Origin: Bacteroidota bacterium
GTDB taxonomy: Bacteria > Bacteroidota > Ignavibacteria > Kapaibacteriales > UBA2268
Length of the DNA: 64,000 bases
Assembly: GCA_021780815.1 (NCBI GenBank)
Contig: JAJXYC010000013.1
Span: 124,001 to 188,000, forward strand
Reading direction: 5' to 3'
Under the pieces are notes generated by a model that was given only the letters and a program-made list of their open reading frames with translations, did no database searches and was not told where the DNA came from. The first letter of the stretch is position 1, and the number at the start of each line of letters is the position of its first letter. The position numbers and the translations under genes are program-made. Shown piece after piece: positions 48,066-55,961 of the stretch.

Positions 48066-48086
48066 AATATTTAATTACAAATAATA

Positions 48087-48126
48087 AAAAAGGCTGTTTT
48101 GTATTTACTTACGAAACAGCCTTTTT
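48087..48126. terminator. Bidirectional terminator between maeB and the SPT-like gene
   Basis: A 16-base-pair stem (48087-48102 with 48111-48126, one G-T pair) starts with an A run and ends with T5, with an 8-base loop. It serves both converging genes. Confidence 0.92.
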
Positions 48127-48144
48127 ACATTAGTCTAAAAAAGA

Positions 48145-49341
48145 TTATTTATAAATATAGTCTAATTCTTTACCAATTTCGATGAAACCTTCAAGAATTT
48201 CATCTAAATGCTCTTTTGTATGAGTAGCCATAAAAGAAGTGCGCATCATACTCATATTAGGAGGAACTCCTGGGGGAACGAAAGCATTTACATATATTCC
48301 ATGGTCAAATAAATATCTCCAAGTTGTTAAAGCTTTGTCTACATCTCCAACAATAATAGGTATAATTGCAGATTCGTTTTCTTCAATTTTAAAGCCGTGT
48401 TCTACAAACTTTTTCCTCAAATATTTAACATTACTTTGAAGTTTATCAACTAATTGTGGTTCTTTTTCAAGAATATTAAGTGCTTCCAAAGCAGCAGCAA
48501 CAGATGGAGGAGTAGGACTTGCACTAAAAATCAAAGCATGGGAATGATGTTTAATATAATTAATTACGCGTTCTGGACCTGCGACAAACCCGCCAAGTGA
48601 TGCAAAAGTTTTAGAGAAAGTTCCTAATATTAAGTCAATCTCTTGGTTGCAGTTAAAATGACTGGCTGTGCCTCTTCCACCATTTCCGATTACACCAACG
48701 GAATGGGCATCGTCAACCATAACCTTAGCGCCATATTTATGGCTAATACGAATAAGCTCAGGTAAATTAACAATTTCACCCGTAACCGAAAAGACACCAT
48801 CGGTAACAACTAATTTGCCTGTATTTTCAGGTAAATGTTTCAAAACATTTTCTAAATCAGCGAAATCAGAATGTTTAAATCTTTTGAATTCAGCCATTCC
48901 ACCTTTTGCTAACAAACAGCCGTTCATTATACTGGAGTGATTTTCTTTGTCAGAAATCACATAATCACCACGTTGTACAAGAGTAGATATTACACCTAAT
49001 GCACTTTGGAAACCAGTACTAAAAAGTAATACGGCTTCTTGATTTAAGAATTTAGCTAAACGAAATTCTAACTCATTATGCATATCTAATGTGCCTGTCA
49101 AATATCTTGAACCAGAACAACCTGTACCATACTTTTCGATGGATTTTATAGCTGCTTCTTTAACACGAGGGTCAGCGGTTAAACCTAAATAATTATTTGA
49201 CCCTGCCATTAAAAATCTTCTGCCTTCAATATGTACAACAGGTCCTTCATTTTCTTCAATTGGGTGAAAATATGGATAAAGTCCCACCGCTTTTATTTCC
49301 TCTGCTCTTTTAAAATCAAAGCATTTTTGAAATATATCCAA
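48145..49341 (-). CDS. Alpha-oxoamine synthase, serine-palmitoyltransferase-like
   Basis: 398 residues, PLP fold type I. The catalytic Lys is K244 in GTFSKTFASLGGF. Other motifs are SNNYLGLT, YGTGCSGSRYLTGTLDMH, the Asp/His pair VMVDDAHSVG and the C-terminal MRTSFMATHTKEH. The opening FDFKRAEEIKAVGLYPYFHPIE and the MATHTKE end match the Bacteroidota serine palmitoyltransferase lineage, which makes 3-ketosphinganine. BioF or Kbl activity is possible but less likely; no biotin or threonine gene is nearby. Confidence 0.82.
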   Translation of the reverse strand: MDIFQKCFDFKRAEEIKAVGLYPYFHPIEENEGPVVHIEGRRFLMAGSNNYLGLTADPRVKEAAIKSIEKYGTGCSGSRYLTGTLDMHNELEFRLAKFLNQEAVLLFSTGFQSALGVISTLVQRGDYVISDKENHSSIMNGCLLAKGGMAEFKRFKHSDFADLENVLKHLPENTGKLVVTDGVFSVTGEIVNLPELIRISHKYGAKVMVDDAHSVGVIGNGGRGTASHFNCNQEIDLILGTFSKTFASLGGFVAGPERVINYIKHHSHALIFSASPTPPSVAAALEALNILEKEPQLVDKLQSNVKYLRKKFVEHGFKIEENESAIIPIIVGDVDKALTTWRYLFDHGIYVNAFVPPGVPPNMSMMRTSFMATHTKEHLDEILEGFIEIGKELDYIYK

Positions 49342-49429
49342 ATTAATTCCTCTATATTTTAGTTTTTAGATTATATCTAATATGTATTAATGCTATTATT
49401 TATTAATAATTATGATTTTTGAAAATTAG

Positions 49430-49756
49430 TTAAAAAATTAAATGTTCGTTTGGGTCCCAAAAATATTCCTTTATTATCACATTTTCTCCTGAAAATTTTA
49501 TTCCTTCTGCAATTAACAATTCTTTCATTAAAAATGGTGTTAAAAAGTGATATTTGCCAGTTAATGTACCATCTCTATTGACTACACGATGAAAAGGTAA
49601 AGTTCTATTTAAAGCATTTTTACTAAGAACCCAGCCTACCATCCTTGCCGAAGATTTTGTTCCGCAAAACTTTCCAATCGCTCCATAAGTTGTAACCTTC
49701 CCAAATGGAATATTTTCAACCACGTATAAAACTTTTTCTATAAATTCATTTTTCAT
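49430..49756 (-). CDS. Alkyltransferase-like (ATL) DNA-binding protein
   Basis: 108 residues, the short ATL form of the MGMT fold without an N-terminal domain. The helix-turn-helix (GKVTTYGAIGKFCG, ARMVGWVLS with the Arg finger) is complete. The active site, normally PCHRV in methyltransferases and PWHRV in most ATLs, is P54-F55-H56-R57-V58: no Cys, so no alkyl transfer. ATL proteins flag O6-alkylguanine for nucleotide excision repair. A TAATTTTG box lies at 49770-49777, only 14 bases from the start codon. Confidence 0.9.
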   Translation of the reverse strand: MKNEFIEKVLYVVENIPFGKVTTYGAIGKFCGTKSSARMVGWVLSKNALNRTLPFHRVVNRDGTLTGKYHFLTPFLMKELLIAEGIKFSGENVIIKEYFWDPNEHLIF

Positions 49757-49910
49757 TTTTTATTAAAAGCAAAATTACAAAAAAAAACGAATTTTTGTTC
49801 ACTTTTTATTATGAAAAATCAATAAAAATAAAAACTTATTCTAACAAAATTTAAATTAATTTTTTTCGTTTTAAATTACAAGTTTGTCTATATTAAACGA
49901 GAATGACAAT

Positions 49911-50660
49911 ATGAAAATTGCTTTTATAAATTTTTGTCCTACAATACAAATTTACAACGATAAGAATAAGCAAAACAATAGTGATAAAGATTATTCATCA
50001 AGAATAATTGTAAATAAATTAAAAGAGAATCTAATACAGAACGAACATATCATCAACGAAATTAATGTCCACGAAATGACCATAAATGCTTGTCTGGGGT
50101 GTACGGAAGATGTTCTATTTCAACCTAAGCCGTATTGTGACCAAGATGATGATATGAATGCAGTTTATCCTATTTTACGAGAATCTGATATTTGGGTTTT
50201 TGCTGTGAAGCAAAATCATTCCAATATACCTGAACATTTCCATAATTTCCTTGATAGATTAGAACCACTTTTTAATGAATTTTCAGAAAATGCAGAAAAT
50301 GATTTATTGAATTTGTCTTTTACAGAGCAAGGACGAGTATTTTTAATGGCTTTTTCGGAACATTTTGGCAAAGAAGTGTTTAACGAACTTTCTTACCAAA
50401 TTCAATCTGCGGCTTTTTTGTTTAGAAGAAGTTATTACGGTGAATTTTTAAGACCACATCTTTCTTTTTTTATTGATAAATATTTAAAAGATAATGATTT
50501 TTCCAGCGAAGTTGATAAACAAATTAACAAACTTGCTCAAGATTTGCTTACTCATAATTCAGATACAAATGGTTACCTCGATAGTTTATCACAGGCAGTT
50601 GTTAGCAGGCAAGAATATGAATTTTTTCTTTCTGATACATTAAGTAAAATCATTCATTAA
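49911..50660 (+). CDS. Flavodoxin-fold NAD(P)H-dependent oxidoreductase family protein
   Basis: 249 residues from the ATG at 49911. The start (MKIAFINFCPT), the region NACLGCTEDVLFQPKPYC and DDMNAVYPILRESDIWVFAV give the pattern of FMN-dependent NADPH reductases, where the SCxGC segment lies near the flavin. The usual phosphate loop after the first strand (G/S-x-R-x) is not clear, so flavin binding is uncertain. The C-terminal helical 100 residues are unlike the common 190-residue reductase. It heads a redox-flavoured cluster with thioredoxin and DUF1858. Confidence 0.6.
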   Translation: MKIAFINFCPTIQIYNDKNKQNNSDKDYSSRIIVNKLKENLIQNEHIINEINVHEMTINACLGCTEDVLFQPKPYCDQDDDMNAVYPILRESDIWVFAVKQNHSNIPEHFHNFLDRLEPLFNEFSENAENDLLNLSFTEQGRVFLMAFSEHFGKEVFNELSYQIQSAAFLFRRSYYGEFLRPHLSFFIDKYLKDNDFSSEVDKQINKLAQDLLTHNSDTNGYLDSLSQAVVSRQEYEFFLSDTLSKIIH

Positions 50661-50812
50661 TGTGTTGATTTGTTTATTATTTTACAATTACTTGCATCAA
50701 TTTTATAGAAATATTTTTGAAACAATTTGCAAGTTATCTAAAATAATAATATCTTACAAACGTTTATATTGCTAATTAGTAATATTTTATTTAAATTAAT
50801 CAGGAGATATAA

Positions 50813-51166
50813 ATGGAATTTCTCACAAAAGAAACTTTCTTATCAAAGGTATTTAATTACGAACAAAATGAAGAATGGAAATTTCAAGGCGAATTACCAT
50901 GTATTATTGATTTTTATGCAGACTGGTGTGCACCTTGTAAAATGATTGCTCCGATAATGGAAGAATTGTCGAGTGAATTTGATGGACGAGTAAATATTTT
51001 TAAGATAGATACAGAAGACCAACAAGAGTTAGCTGCTGTATTTGGAATTCGCTCAATTCCTTCAGTTCTTTTCTGTCCAAAGGAAGGACAACCAAGAATG
51101 GCTGTTGGGGCTATGCCGAAAGAAGGCTATATTAAAGCAATTGAAGATATTTTCAATGTTAAATAA
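50813..51166 (+). CDS. trxA: Thioredoxin
   Basis: 117 residues. The active site is WCAPC rather than the classic WCGPC, in DFYADWCAPCKMIAP. The cis-Pro loop is IRSIPSV, and the end is AVGAMPKEGYIKAI. It is a cytoplasmic dithiol carrier. Its N-terminal 25 residues (TKETFLSKVFNYEQNEEWKF) extend the common start. DUF6132 begins 10 bases later. Confidence 0.93.
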   Translation: MEFLTKETFLSKVFNYEQNEEWKFQGELPCIIDFYADWCAPCKMIAPIMEELSSEFDGRVNIFKIDTEDQQELAAVFGIRSIPSVLFCPKEGQPRMAVGAMPKEGYIKAIEDIFNVK

Positions 51167-51176
51167 AGCAAAATAA

Positions 51177-51407
51177 ATGAAATTCAGTCAAAAACAATGG
51201 ATTTTGTTATTGATTTCCGGGGTAATAGGCGGACTTATTGGGTATGCTTATTATTATTTTATTGGATGTAATTCAGGGCATTGCCCTATTACATCCAACT
51301 GGAAATTGACTACATTGTATGGACTTGTTGGTGGACTTATTATTGGGTTCCCATCAAAGAAAAAAAGTAATAAAGAAGATAATAACAACAATAAAGAAAT
51401 TAATTGA
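51177..51407 (+). CDS. DUF6132 membrane protein
   Basis: 76 residues, one or two membrane helices (LLISGVIGGLIGYAYYY and LYGLVGGLIIGF). The Cys pair in GCNSGHCPITSN is the family hallmark and could bind metal or form a disulfide. It lies between thioredoxin and DUF1858, with a 9-base gap on each side. The low-complexity tail (KEDNNNNKE) is hydrophilic. Function unknown. Confidence 0.8.
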   Translation: MKFSQKQWILLLISGVIGGLIGYAYYYFIGCNSGHCPITSNWKLTTLYGLVGGLIIGFPSKKKSNKEDNNNNKEIN

Positions 51408-51416
51408 TGCTGTTTT

Positions 51417-51692
51417 ATGGAAGAAAGCCAATTCATTGACAAAAACATTACTATTGAAGATTTAGTAAATATTGTTCCCGAAGCCATTAATTATTTGATG
51501 AAAGAAGGAATACGTTGTATTCGCTGTGGCGAGCCAATTTGGGGAACACTTGAATCTGCTTCGCTTGAAAAAGGTTTTAACCAAGACGATATCCAAAGAT
51601 TTGTTAATGAAATTAATCAAATTATAGCTAACCCGTATTCACTTCATAATCAAAATATTCGTAAAATTTCTACCGACGAGATTAAACCGTAA
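51417..51692 (+). CDS. DUF1858 redox-disulfide protein
   Basis: 91 residues. The DUF1858 / hybrid-cluster-associated domain shows NIVPEAINYLMKEGIRC-IRCGEP, with the CxxC pair. Such small proteins occur next to hybrid cluster proteins and thioredoxin-like genes and are thought to carry electrons or bind a ligand. It closes the thioredoxin cluster; a terminator-like inverted repeat follows. Confidence 0.85.
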   Translation: MEESQFIDKNITIEDLVNIVPEAINYLMKEGIRCIRCGEPIWGTLESASLEKGFNQDDIQRFVNEINQIIANPYSLHNQNIRKISTDEIKP

Positions 51693-51730
51693 TAATTAAA
51701 TAAAAATATCACGATTTTTAATTTTAAATT

Positions 51731-51789
51731 AAAATAACTTTTAAGTACAAATAAGTACAAAAAAATATTTCTAAAAGTTATTTTTTTTG
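51731..51789 (+). terminator. Inverted repeat with T run between DUF1858 and dacB
   Basis: A perfect 13-base inverted repeat (51731-51743 with 51772-51784) is followed by T8 in total at 51781-51788. The 28-base loop holds a perfect 10-base tandem duplication TAAGTACAAA (51742-51751 and 51752-51761). The stem is AT-rich, so strength is doubtful. Confidence 0.6.
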
Positions 51790-51825
51790 TATTTTGCTTT
51801 TTATAAAAATACAATTGGGGGAATT

Positions 51826-53454
51826 TTGAATTTAAAAAGGTTATTGGAACGCTTTCTTGTCTTTTTTATCGTTATTATACTGACTAACCAATTTCAAGTT
51901 GCATTAGGAAATGAACAATCTAACTTGGGATTACAATCTTATAATTCAAATGTAGAACGTTATTTTACAAATAAATTTGATTCAATTCTAAGCAATAAAA
52001 ACTTAAAAAATACTAAATTTAGTGTTTGTGTTTATTCCCCAGATGATGGTAAAATTATTTATCAAAAAAATCCTTTTTTGTTTTTAAAGCCGGCATCGGT
52101 AACTAAATTATTAACAACATATACAGCCTTAAACTTATTAGGGCAAAATGCAAACTTATCTACAAATATTTATACTGATGATTTAAATATTAGTGATGGA
52201 GTTGTAAACGGAAATTTATATATTCAAGGATTAGGTGATTGTTTGATGACGCTTTCGGATTTAGATGAACTTGTTAGGCAAATTTCTAATTTAGGAATAA
52301 AAAAAATTTATGGTAACATTATTGCTGATGGAACTTTCTTTGACAATAATAATAATAGATTTAGATATAGTGAGGATTTGGACGAAGTAGAACCTGTTGC
52401 TCCTATTACGGCTTTATCAATTGAAAAAAATTTGATAAAAATCAATGTCAATACCAAAGTACAAGGAAATGAACCAAAAATTCAAATTATTCCTGATGCT
52501 TCAAATTTTGTGATTGAATCAAATTTAAAAATGAGTAATGCGAGGAGTTTGCGTACACAAAAAGCATTAAGTAAGAAAACTAATAATAAAAATTTAAGAA
52601 ACAATCCGAAATATTTAAAGAACTTAAAATCCAAACGGCGATTCACTCAATTGCAAAGTAATCTGTATTCCGTTAGGCTTTCTGTTCATTCAATTTTATT
52701 AGAAAATGGTTATCAAAAATTAATTTTAAATGGTAGAGTAAATCCGAATTCTTTCTATTCTATTAAAGAATTTGATATGTCCCCGGAATTAACTGTTGCT
52801 AGTTTAATGAGGAAAAGATTAATAGATAACGGGATTGCTGTTGTAGGTTCATTCCATAAACTAAATGTGAAAGACAATAAAATAGATTATACTAAACTTA
52901 CCAAAATTGCTTTTATAGAAAGACCTTTAAAAGATTTAATTACTGAAATGAATAAAAATAGTGATAACTATTTAGCAGAAAATTTATTTAAAATTAATGG
53001 TGCAAACTTTAAATATGATGCCAATTTAGCAAAATCAGCAAGAAAAATACTTGATAGTTTGACAAAGCCTTTGAACGAAGCACAAGAAAATATTATAGTA
53101 AATGATGGTTCCGGACTTTCTCGGAGAAATAGAGTTAGTTCGCAAGTAATTGTTAATTTGCTAAAAATATCTATGAAAAAAGATTATTTTCCTGTTTTAT
53201 TAAATTCTTTGCCGATTGGAGGAATAGATGGAACACTGGAAAAAAGATTTAAAAACTCTGATGGAGAAAATGCAATTTTTGCTAAAACTGGTACTCATAA
53301 AGATGCAAGCGCATTAGCCGGTTATGTAAGAGATAATGATGGTAAAATTTATGTCTTTGCTTTTATCTTTAATGGCGGAAGTGTAGGTTTATATAAAACA
53401 ATAGAAAACAATTTAGCTTTAATTTTAGCAAGTTTTTCTAAAAATAAATTATAG
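51826..53454 (+). CDS. dacB: D-alanyl-D-alanine carboxypeptidase / PBP4-type
   Basis: 542 residues from a TTG start at 51826, chosen because GGGGGAA sits at 51817-51823 and a signal peptide follows (FLVFFIVIILTNQF). The three serine-hydrolase motifs are S91-V-T-K94, S379-D-N381 and K487-T-G489, in PBP4 order. PBP4 trims peptide side chains of peptidoglycan in the periplasm. Between the first and second motif there is a very basic insert at about residues 236-272 (LRTQKALSKKTNNK, KSKRRF) that is uncommon. The permease gene follows 8 bases later. Confidence 0.92.
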   Translation: MNLKRLLERFLVFFIVIILTNQFQVALGNEQSNLGLQSYNSNVERYFTNKFDSILSNKNLKNTKFSVCVYSPDDGKIIYQKNPFLFLKPASVTKLLTTYTALNLLGQNANLSTNIYTDDLNISDGVVNGNLYIQGLGDCLMTLSDLDELVRQISNLGIKKIYGNIIADGTFFDNNNNRFRYSEDLDEVEPVAPITALSIEKNLIKINVNTKVQGNEPKIQIIPDASNFVIESNLKMSNARSLRTQKALSKKTNNKNLRNNPKYLKNLKSKRRFTQLQSNLYSVRLSVHSILLENGYQKLILNGRVNPNSFYSIKEFDMSPELTVASLMRKRLIDNGIAVVGSFHKLNVKDNKIDYTKLTKIAFIERPLKDLITEMNKNSDNYLAENLFKINGANFKYDANLAKSARKILDSLTKPLNEAQENIIVNDGSGLSRRNRVSSQVIVNLLKISMKKDYFPVLLNSLPIGGIDGTLEKRFKNSDGENAIFAKTGTHKDASALAGYVRDNDGKIYVFAFIFNGGSVGLYKTIENNLALILASFSKNKL

Positions 53455-53462
53455 ATAGAGAA

Positions 53463-54281
53463 TTGAAAAAAATAGCGAATCTGTTAATTTATTTATTTTT
53501 GATAATCATAGCATTGGGAATGATATTTCCTATGTTTTGGATGTTATTGCTATCACTTAAAGAATATCCTGAAAGATATTCAAATTTTATTCATTTAATT
53601 ATATCAAAATTTACATTGCTTAATTACAAAGATGCTTTGAAATCGGATTCTTTTGATATTTATTTTTTCAATTCTTTATTAGTGGCAGTATTTGTAACAC
53701 TCGGTAATGTTTTGTTTTGTATGATGGTTGGATATGCATTAGCAAGAAAAAATTTTAAAGGAAAAGCCATTTTTACCTCGTCAATTCTGGGAGTATTAAT
53801 CATTCCATCACATGTAATTATGATACCGCTATATCGCCTAATGGTAAAATTATCATGGATAAATACATATTGGTCATTGATATTGCCCTGGGTTGTAACT
53901 CCATTTGGAATATTTTTAGTTTGGCAATATTTAAAATCAGTGCCGATTGAGTTAGAGGAAGCGGCAAGAATTGATGGAGCAAGTTTTTGGAAAATTTTTT
54001 TCTTAATTATAATTCCTGTTTCAAGGCCTATATTAACAGTACTTGGTATTTATACTTTTTTAGGTAATTGGAATTCATTTTTATTTCCTTTTTTATTTAC
54101 AAATAGTGAAAGTTATAGGACTTTGCCAGTAGGATTAACTTTTTATTTAGGTAAACAATCAATTGATTGGGGACATTTGATGGCAGGCTCTTCAATTTCT
54201 GCATTGCCGATAATTATTCTTTTTTTAATTTTCCAAAAACAAATTATAAAAGGTTTAATTGCAGGTTCGTTAAAAGAATAG
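53463..54281 (+). CDS. ABC transporter permease, MalG/UgpE type
   Basis: 272 residues with six membrane helices. A TTG start at 53463 keeps the first helix; it lies 8 bases after the dacB stop. The EAA motif reads EEAARIDGASFWKIFF...IP near residue 165. It is the inner-membrane partner of a MalF/UgpA-type permease, and the only such gene in the window is at 26150. No ATPase or binding protein gene is adjacent. The substrate may be a sugar, glycerol-3-phosphate or an oligosaccharide. Confidence 0.87.
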   Translation: MKKIANLLIYLFLIIIALGMIFPMFWMLLLSLKEYPERYSNFIHLIISKFTLLNYKDALKSDSFDIYFFNSLLVAVFVTLGNVLFCMMVGYALARKNFKGKAIFTSSILGVLIIPSHVIMIPLYRLMVKLSWINTYWSLILPWVVTPFGIFLVWQYLKSVPIELEEAARIDGASFWKIFFLIIIPVSRPILTVLGIYTFLGNWNSFLFPFLFTNSESYRTLPVGLTFYLGKQSIDWGHLMAGSSISALPIIILFLIFQKQIIKGLIAGSLKE

Positions 54282-54291
54282 TTTTTTTTAT

Positions 54292-54299
54292 TAATTTTG
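54292..54299 (+). promoter_or_regulatory. Bacteroidota-type -7 element before the receiver-CheD gene
   Basis: TAATTTTG lies 21 bases before the ATG at 54320, supporting that start over open sequence further upstream inside the permease gene. Confidence 0.45.
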
Positions 54300-54319
54300 T
54301 AAATTTTGAGAAGAGAGCA

Positions 54320-55279
54320 ATGGAAAATAAGAAGATTAAAGTACTCATAGTGGATGACCAACCTCTTGTGTTAGATATACTATCTAAAGGTTTGATAAAA
54401 GATGCAGAAATTGATGTTATAGGGACTGCCACAGATGGTTATTTAGCTTTAAATATGATAAACAGAGAATCGCCAGATGTTATTATTCTTGATATGGAAA
54501 TGCCAAGAATGAATGGAATTCAATTCCTGCATCAATTAAATGCTGATAATCCAATTCCAACAATAGTTTTAAGTGCTTTAACAAATGCAGATTCTCAAAT
54601 AACCAAAGATGCTTTTGATGCAGGTGCTGTTGATTTTTTAAAGAAGCCTTCTTCTGGTGCCAAAGGATTGCTTGAATTGATAACACAATTATGGATTAAA
54701 ATAAAAATAGCTGTTACGCAAGATGTTTCATATTTAAAAACGCCATTAAAAGATTACAAACTCCCATCTAATGTGTTAGACAGGAAAGCAAAGACTGATA
54801 ATGTTATACTTGGAATGGGTTCAATGGCAGTAACCGCTAACCCCGAAGAAAATTTGAAGATATTTGCTCTTGGCTCTTGCATTGGATTAGCTTTATTTTG
54901 CCCTTCTAAAAATGTTGTTGGCTTATCGCATGTTGCTTTACCTCTGGCTAAAACAGATTCACAAAAAGCAGTTGATTTACCCGGTTATTTTGGGGACACC
55001 GCTGTTCCTGCATTGCTCAATAAAATGTCTGAATTTGGTTGTACTCAGAATATGATATATGCAAAAATTGCCGGTGGTGCTAAAACCAAAGTGGAACTTG
55101 GTGATTTTTTTAATATCGGTCAAAAAAATGCTATTTCTGTTAAAAGCTCATTGATTAAATACCAAATTAAACTCCTTGCCGAAGATATTGGAGGAGAAAT
55201 TTCTCGTACGGCTATTTTAAAAGGTGGCGAGAAGTTTTTAACCTTACATCACCCGGTTAAAGGGACATGGCAAATTTAA
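54320..55279 (+). CDS. Response regulator with C-terminal CheD domain
   Basis: 319 residues from the ATG at 54320. The receiver has D12-D13, phospho-acceptor D58 (ILDMEMPRMNG) and KKPSSG, very close to CheB receivers. Instead of the methylesterase domain, residues about 155-319 form a CheD glutamine deamidase: ALGSC187-IG, LSH204-VALP (spacing 17 as in characterised CheD), GDTAVPALL, AKIAGGAK, NIGQKNA and LLAEDIGGE. The Thr that lies six residues before the Cys in Thermotoga CheD is Ile here. It may tie phosphorylation to deamidation of chemoreceptors or related proteins. No other che gene is in the window. Confidence 0.88.
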   Translation: MENKKIKVLIVDDQPLVLDILSKGLIKDAEIDVIGTATDGYLALNMINRESPDVIILDMEMPRMNGIQFLHQLNADNPIPTIVLSALTNADSQITKDAFDAGAVDFLKKPSSGAKGLLELITQLWIKIKIAVTQDVSYLKTPLKDYKLPSNVLDRKAKTDNVILGMGSMAVTANPEENLKIFALGSCIGLALFCPSKNVVGLSHVALPLAKTDSQKAVDLPGYFGDTAVPALLNKMSEFGCTQNMIYAKIAGGAKTKVELGDFFNIGQKNAISVKSSLIKYQIKLLAEDIGGEISRTAILKGGEKFLTLHHPVKGTWQI

Positions 55280-55370
55280 ATTTGTTTTTTTCCCCCTTTT
55301 TTTCTTTTTTTTTAAAAATTTTGCCCCTAACTGTAATTTTTTTCTGCTTTATGTGTTATATATATTTAGA

Positions 55371-55961
55371 ATGGCAGAATTTGAAAAATATAGTGACCAA
55401 GAATTAAGTTATCTATTTCTCTCGCAAGATAAAAAGGTAGCAAAAGGATCATTCGATGAGTTTTATCGTCGTCATGCACCTAAATTATATACTTTTTGTT
55501 ATAAGTTATTAAAGGATAAGAACAAAGCGAGAGATGTTTTTCAAGAATCTTTTGTTCATCTTTTTGAAAGGATTGAACAGAGAGGTGAGCCGATAGAAAA
55601 TTTAAGCAGTTATTTATTTAAAATTGCAAAAAATATGATTCTAAATATTCAAAGAAAGAAGGTATTACAAGAAGTGCCAATAAAAGGAGATAGATGGTCA
55701 GTCTTTCAAGAATCGTTAGAAGATAAACAACAAAAAGAATTATTAGATATTGCTATAAATCAATTACCTGAAAATTTAAAAGAAGCGTTAATTATGAAAG
55801 AATACTTAAATTATTCTTATAGCGAAATAAGCGATTTGATGAATATATCCCGTGATTCTGTTGCTGTGATGATTTTTAGAGCAAAAAAGAAATTAAAAGA
55901 TTTGTTAAAACCTATTCTAAATGAATTGGAAATAAAGGAGCAAGATAAATATGGAAGATAA
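55371..55961 (+). CDS. ECF-family RNA polymerase sigma factor
   Basis: 196 residues from the ATG at 55371. Region 2 (EFYRRHAPKLYTFCYKLLKDKNKARDVFQESFVHLF) and region 4 (LPENLKEALIMKEYLNYSYSEISDLMNIS-RDSV) are clear and no region 3 is present. Region 4 ends with AKKKLKDLL. It should direct polymerase to envelope or stress genes when its anti-sigma partner lets go. It overlaps the next gene by 11 bases. Confidence 0.93.
   Translation: MAEFEKYSDQELSYLFLSQDKKVAKGSFDEFYRRHAPKLYTFCYKLLKDKNKARDVFQESFVHLFERIEQRGEPIENLSSYLFKIAKNMILNIQRKKVLQEVPIKGDRWSVFQESLEDKQQKELLDIAINQLPENLKEALIMKEYLNYSYSEISDLMNISRDSVAVMIFRAKKKLKDLLKPILNELEIKEQDKYGR

Noticed and set aside
50690-50734. 7-base inverted repeat between the flavodoxin-fold gene and thioredoxin
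   Set aside because: Long 31-base loop and no T run; expected by chance in AT-rich sequence.
54167-54319. Open sequence in frame upstream of the receiver-CheD start
   Set aside because: It overlaps the permease gene in another frame; the ATG at 54320 has a promoter box 21 bases before it and begins a normal receiver domain.
55286-55318. Long pyrimidine-only tract after the receiver-CheD gene
   Set aside because: No pairing arm was found to make it a terminator; AT-rich gaps here often hold T runs.
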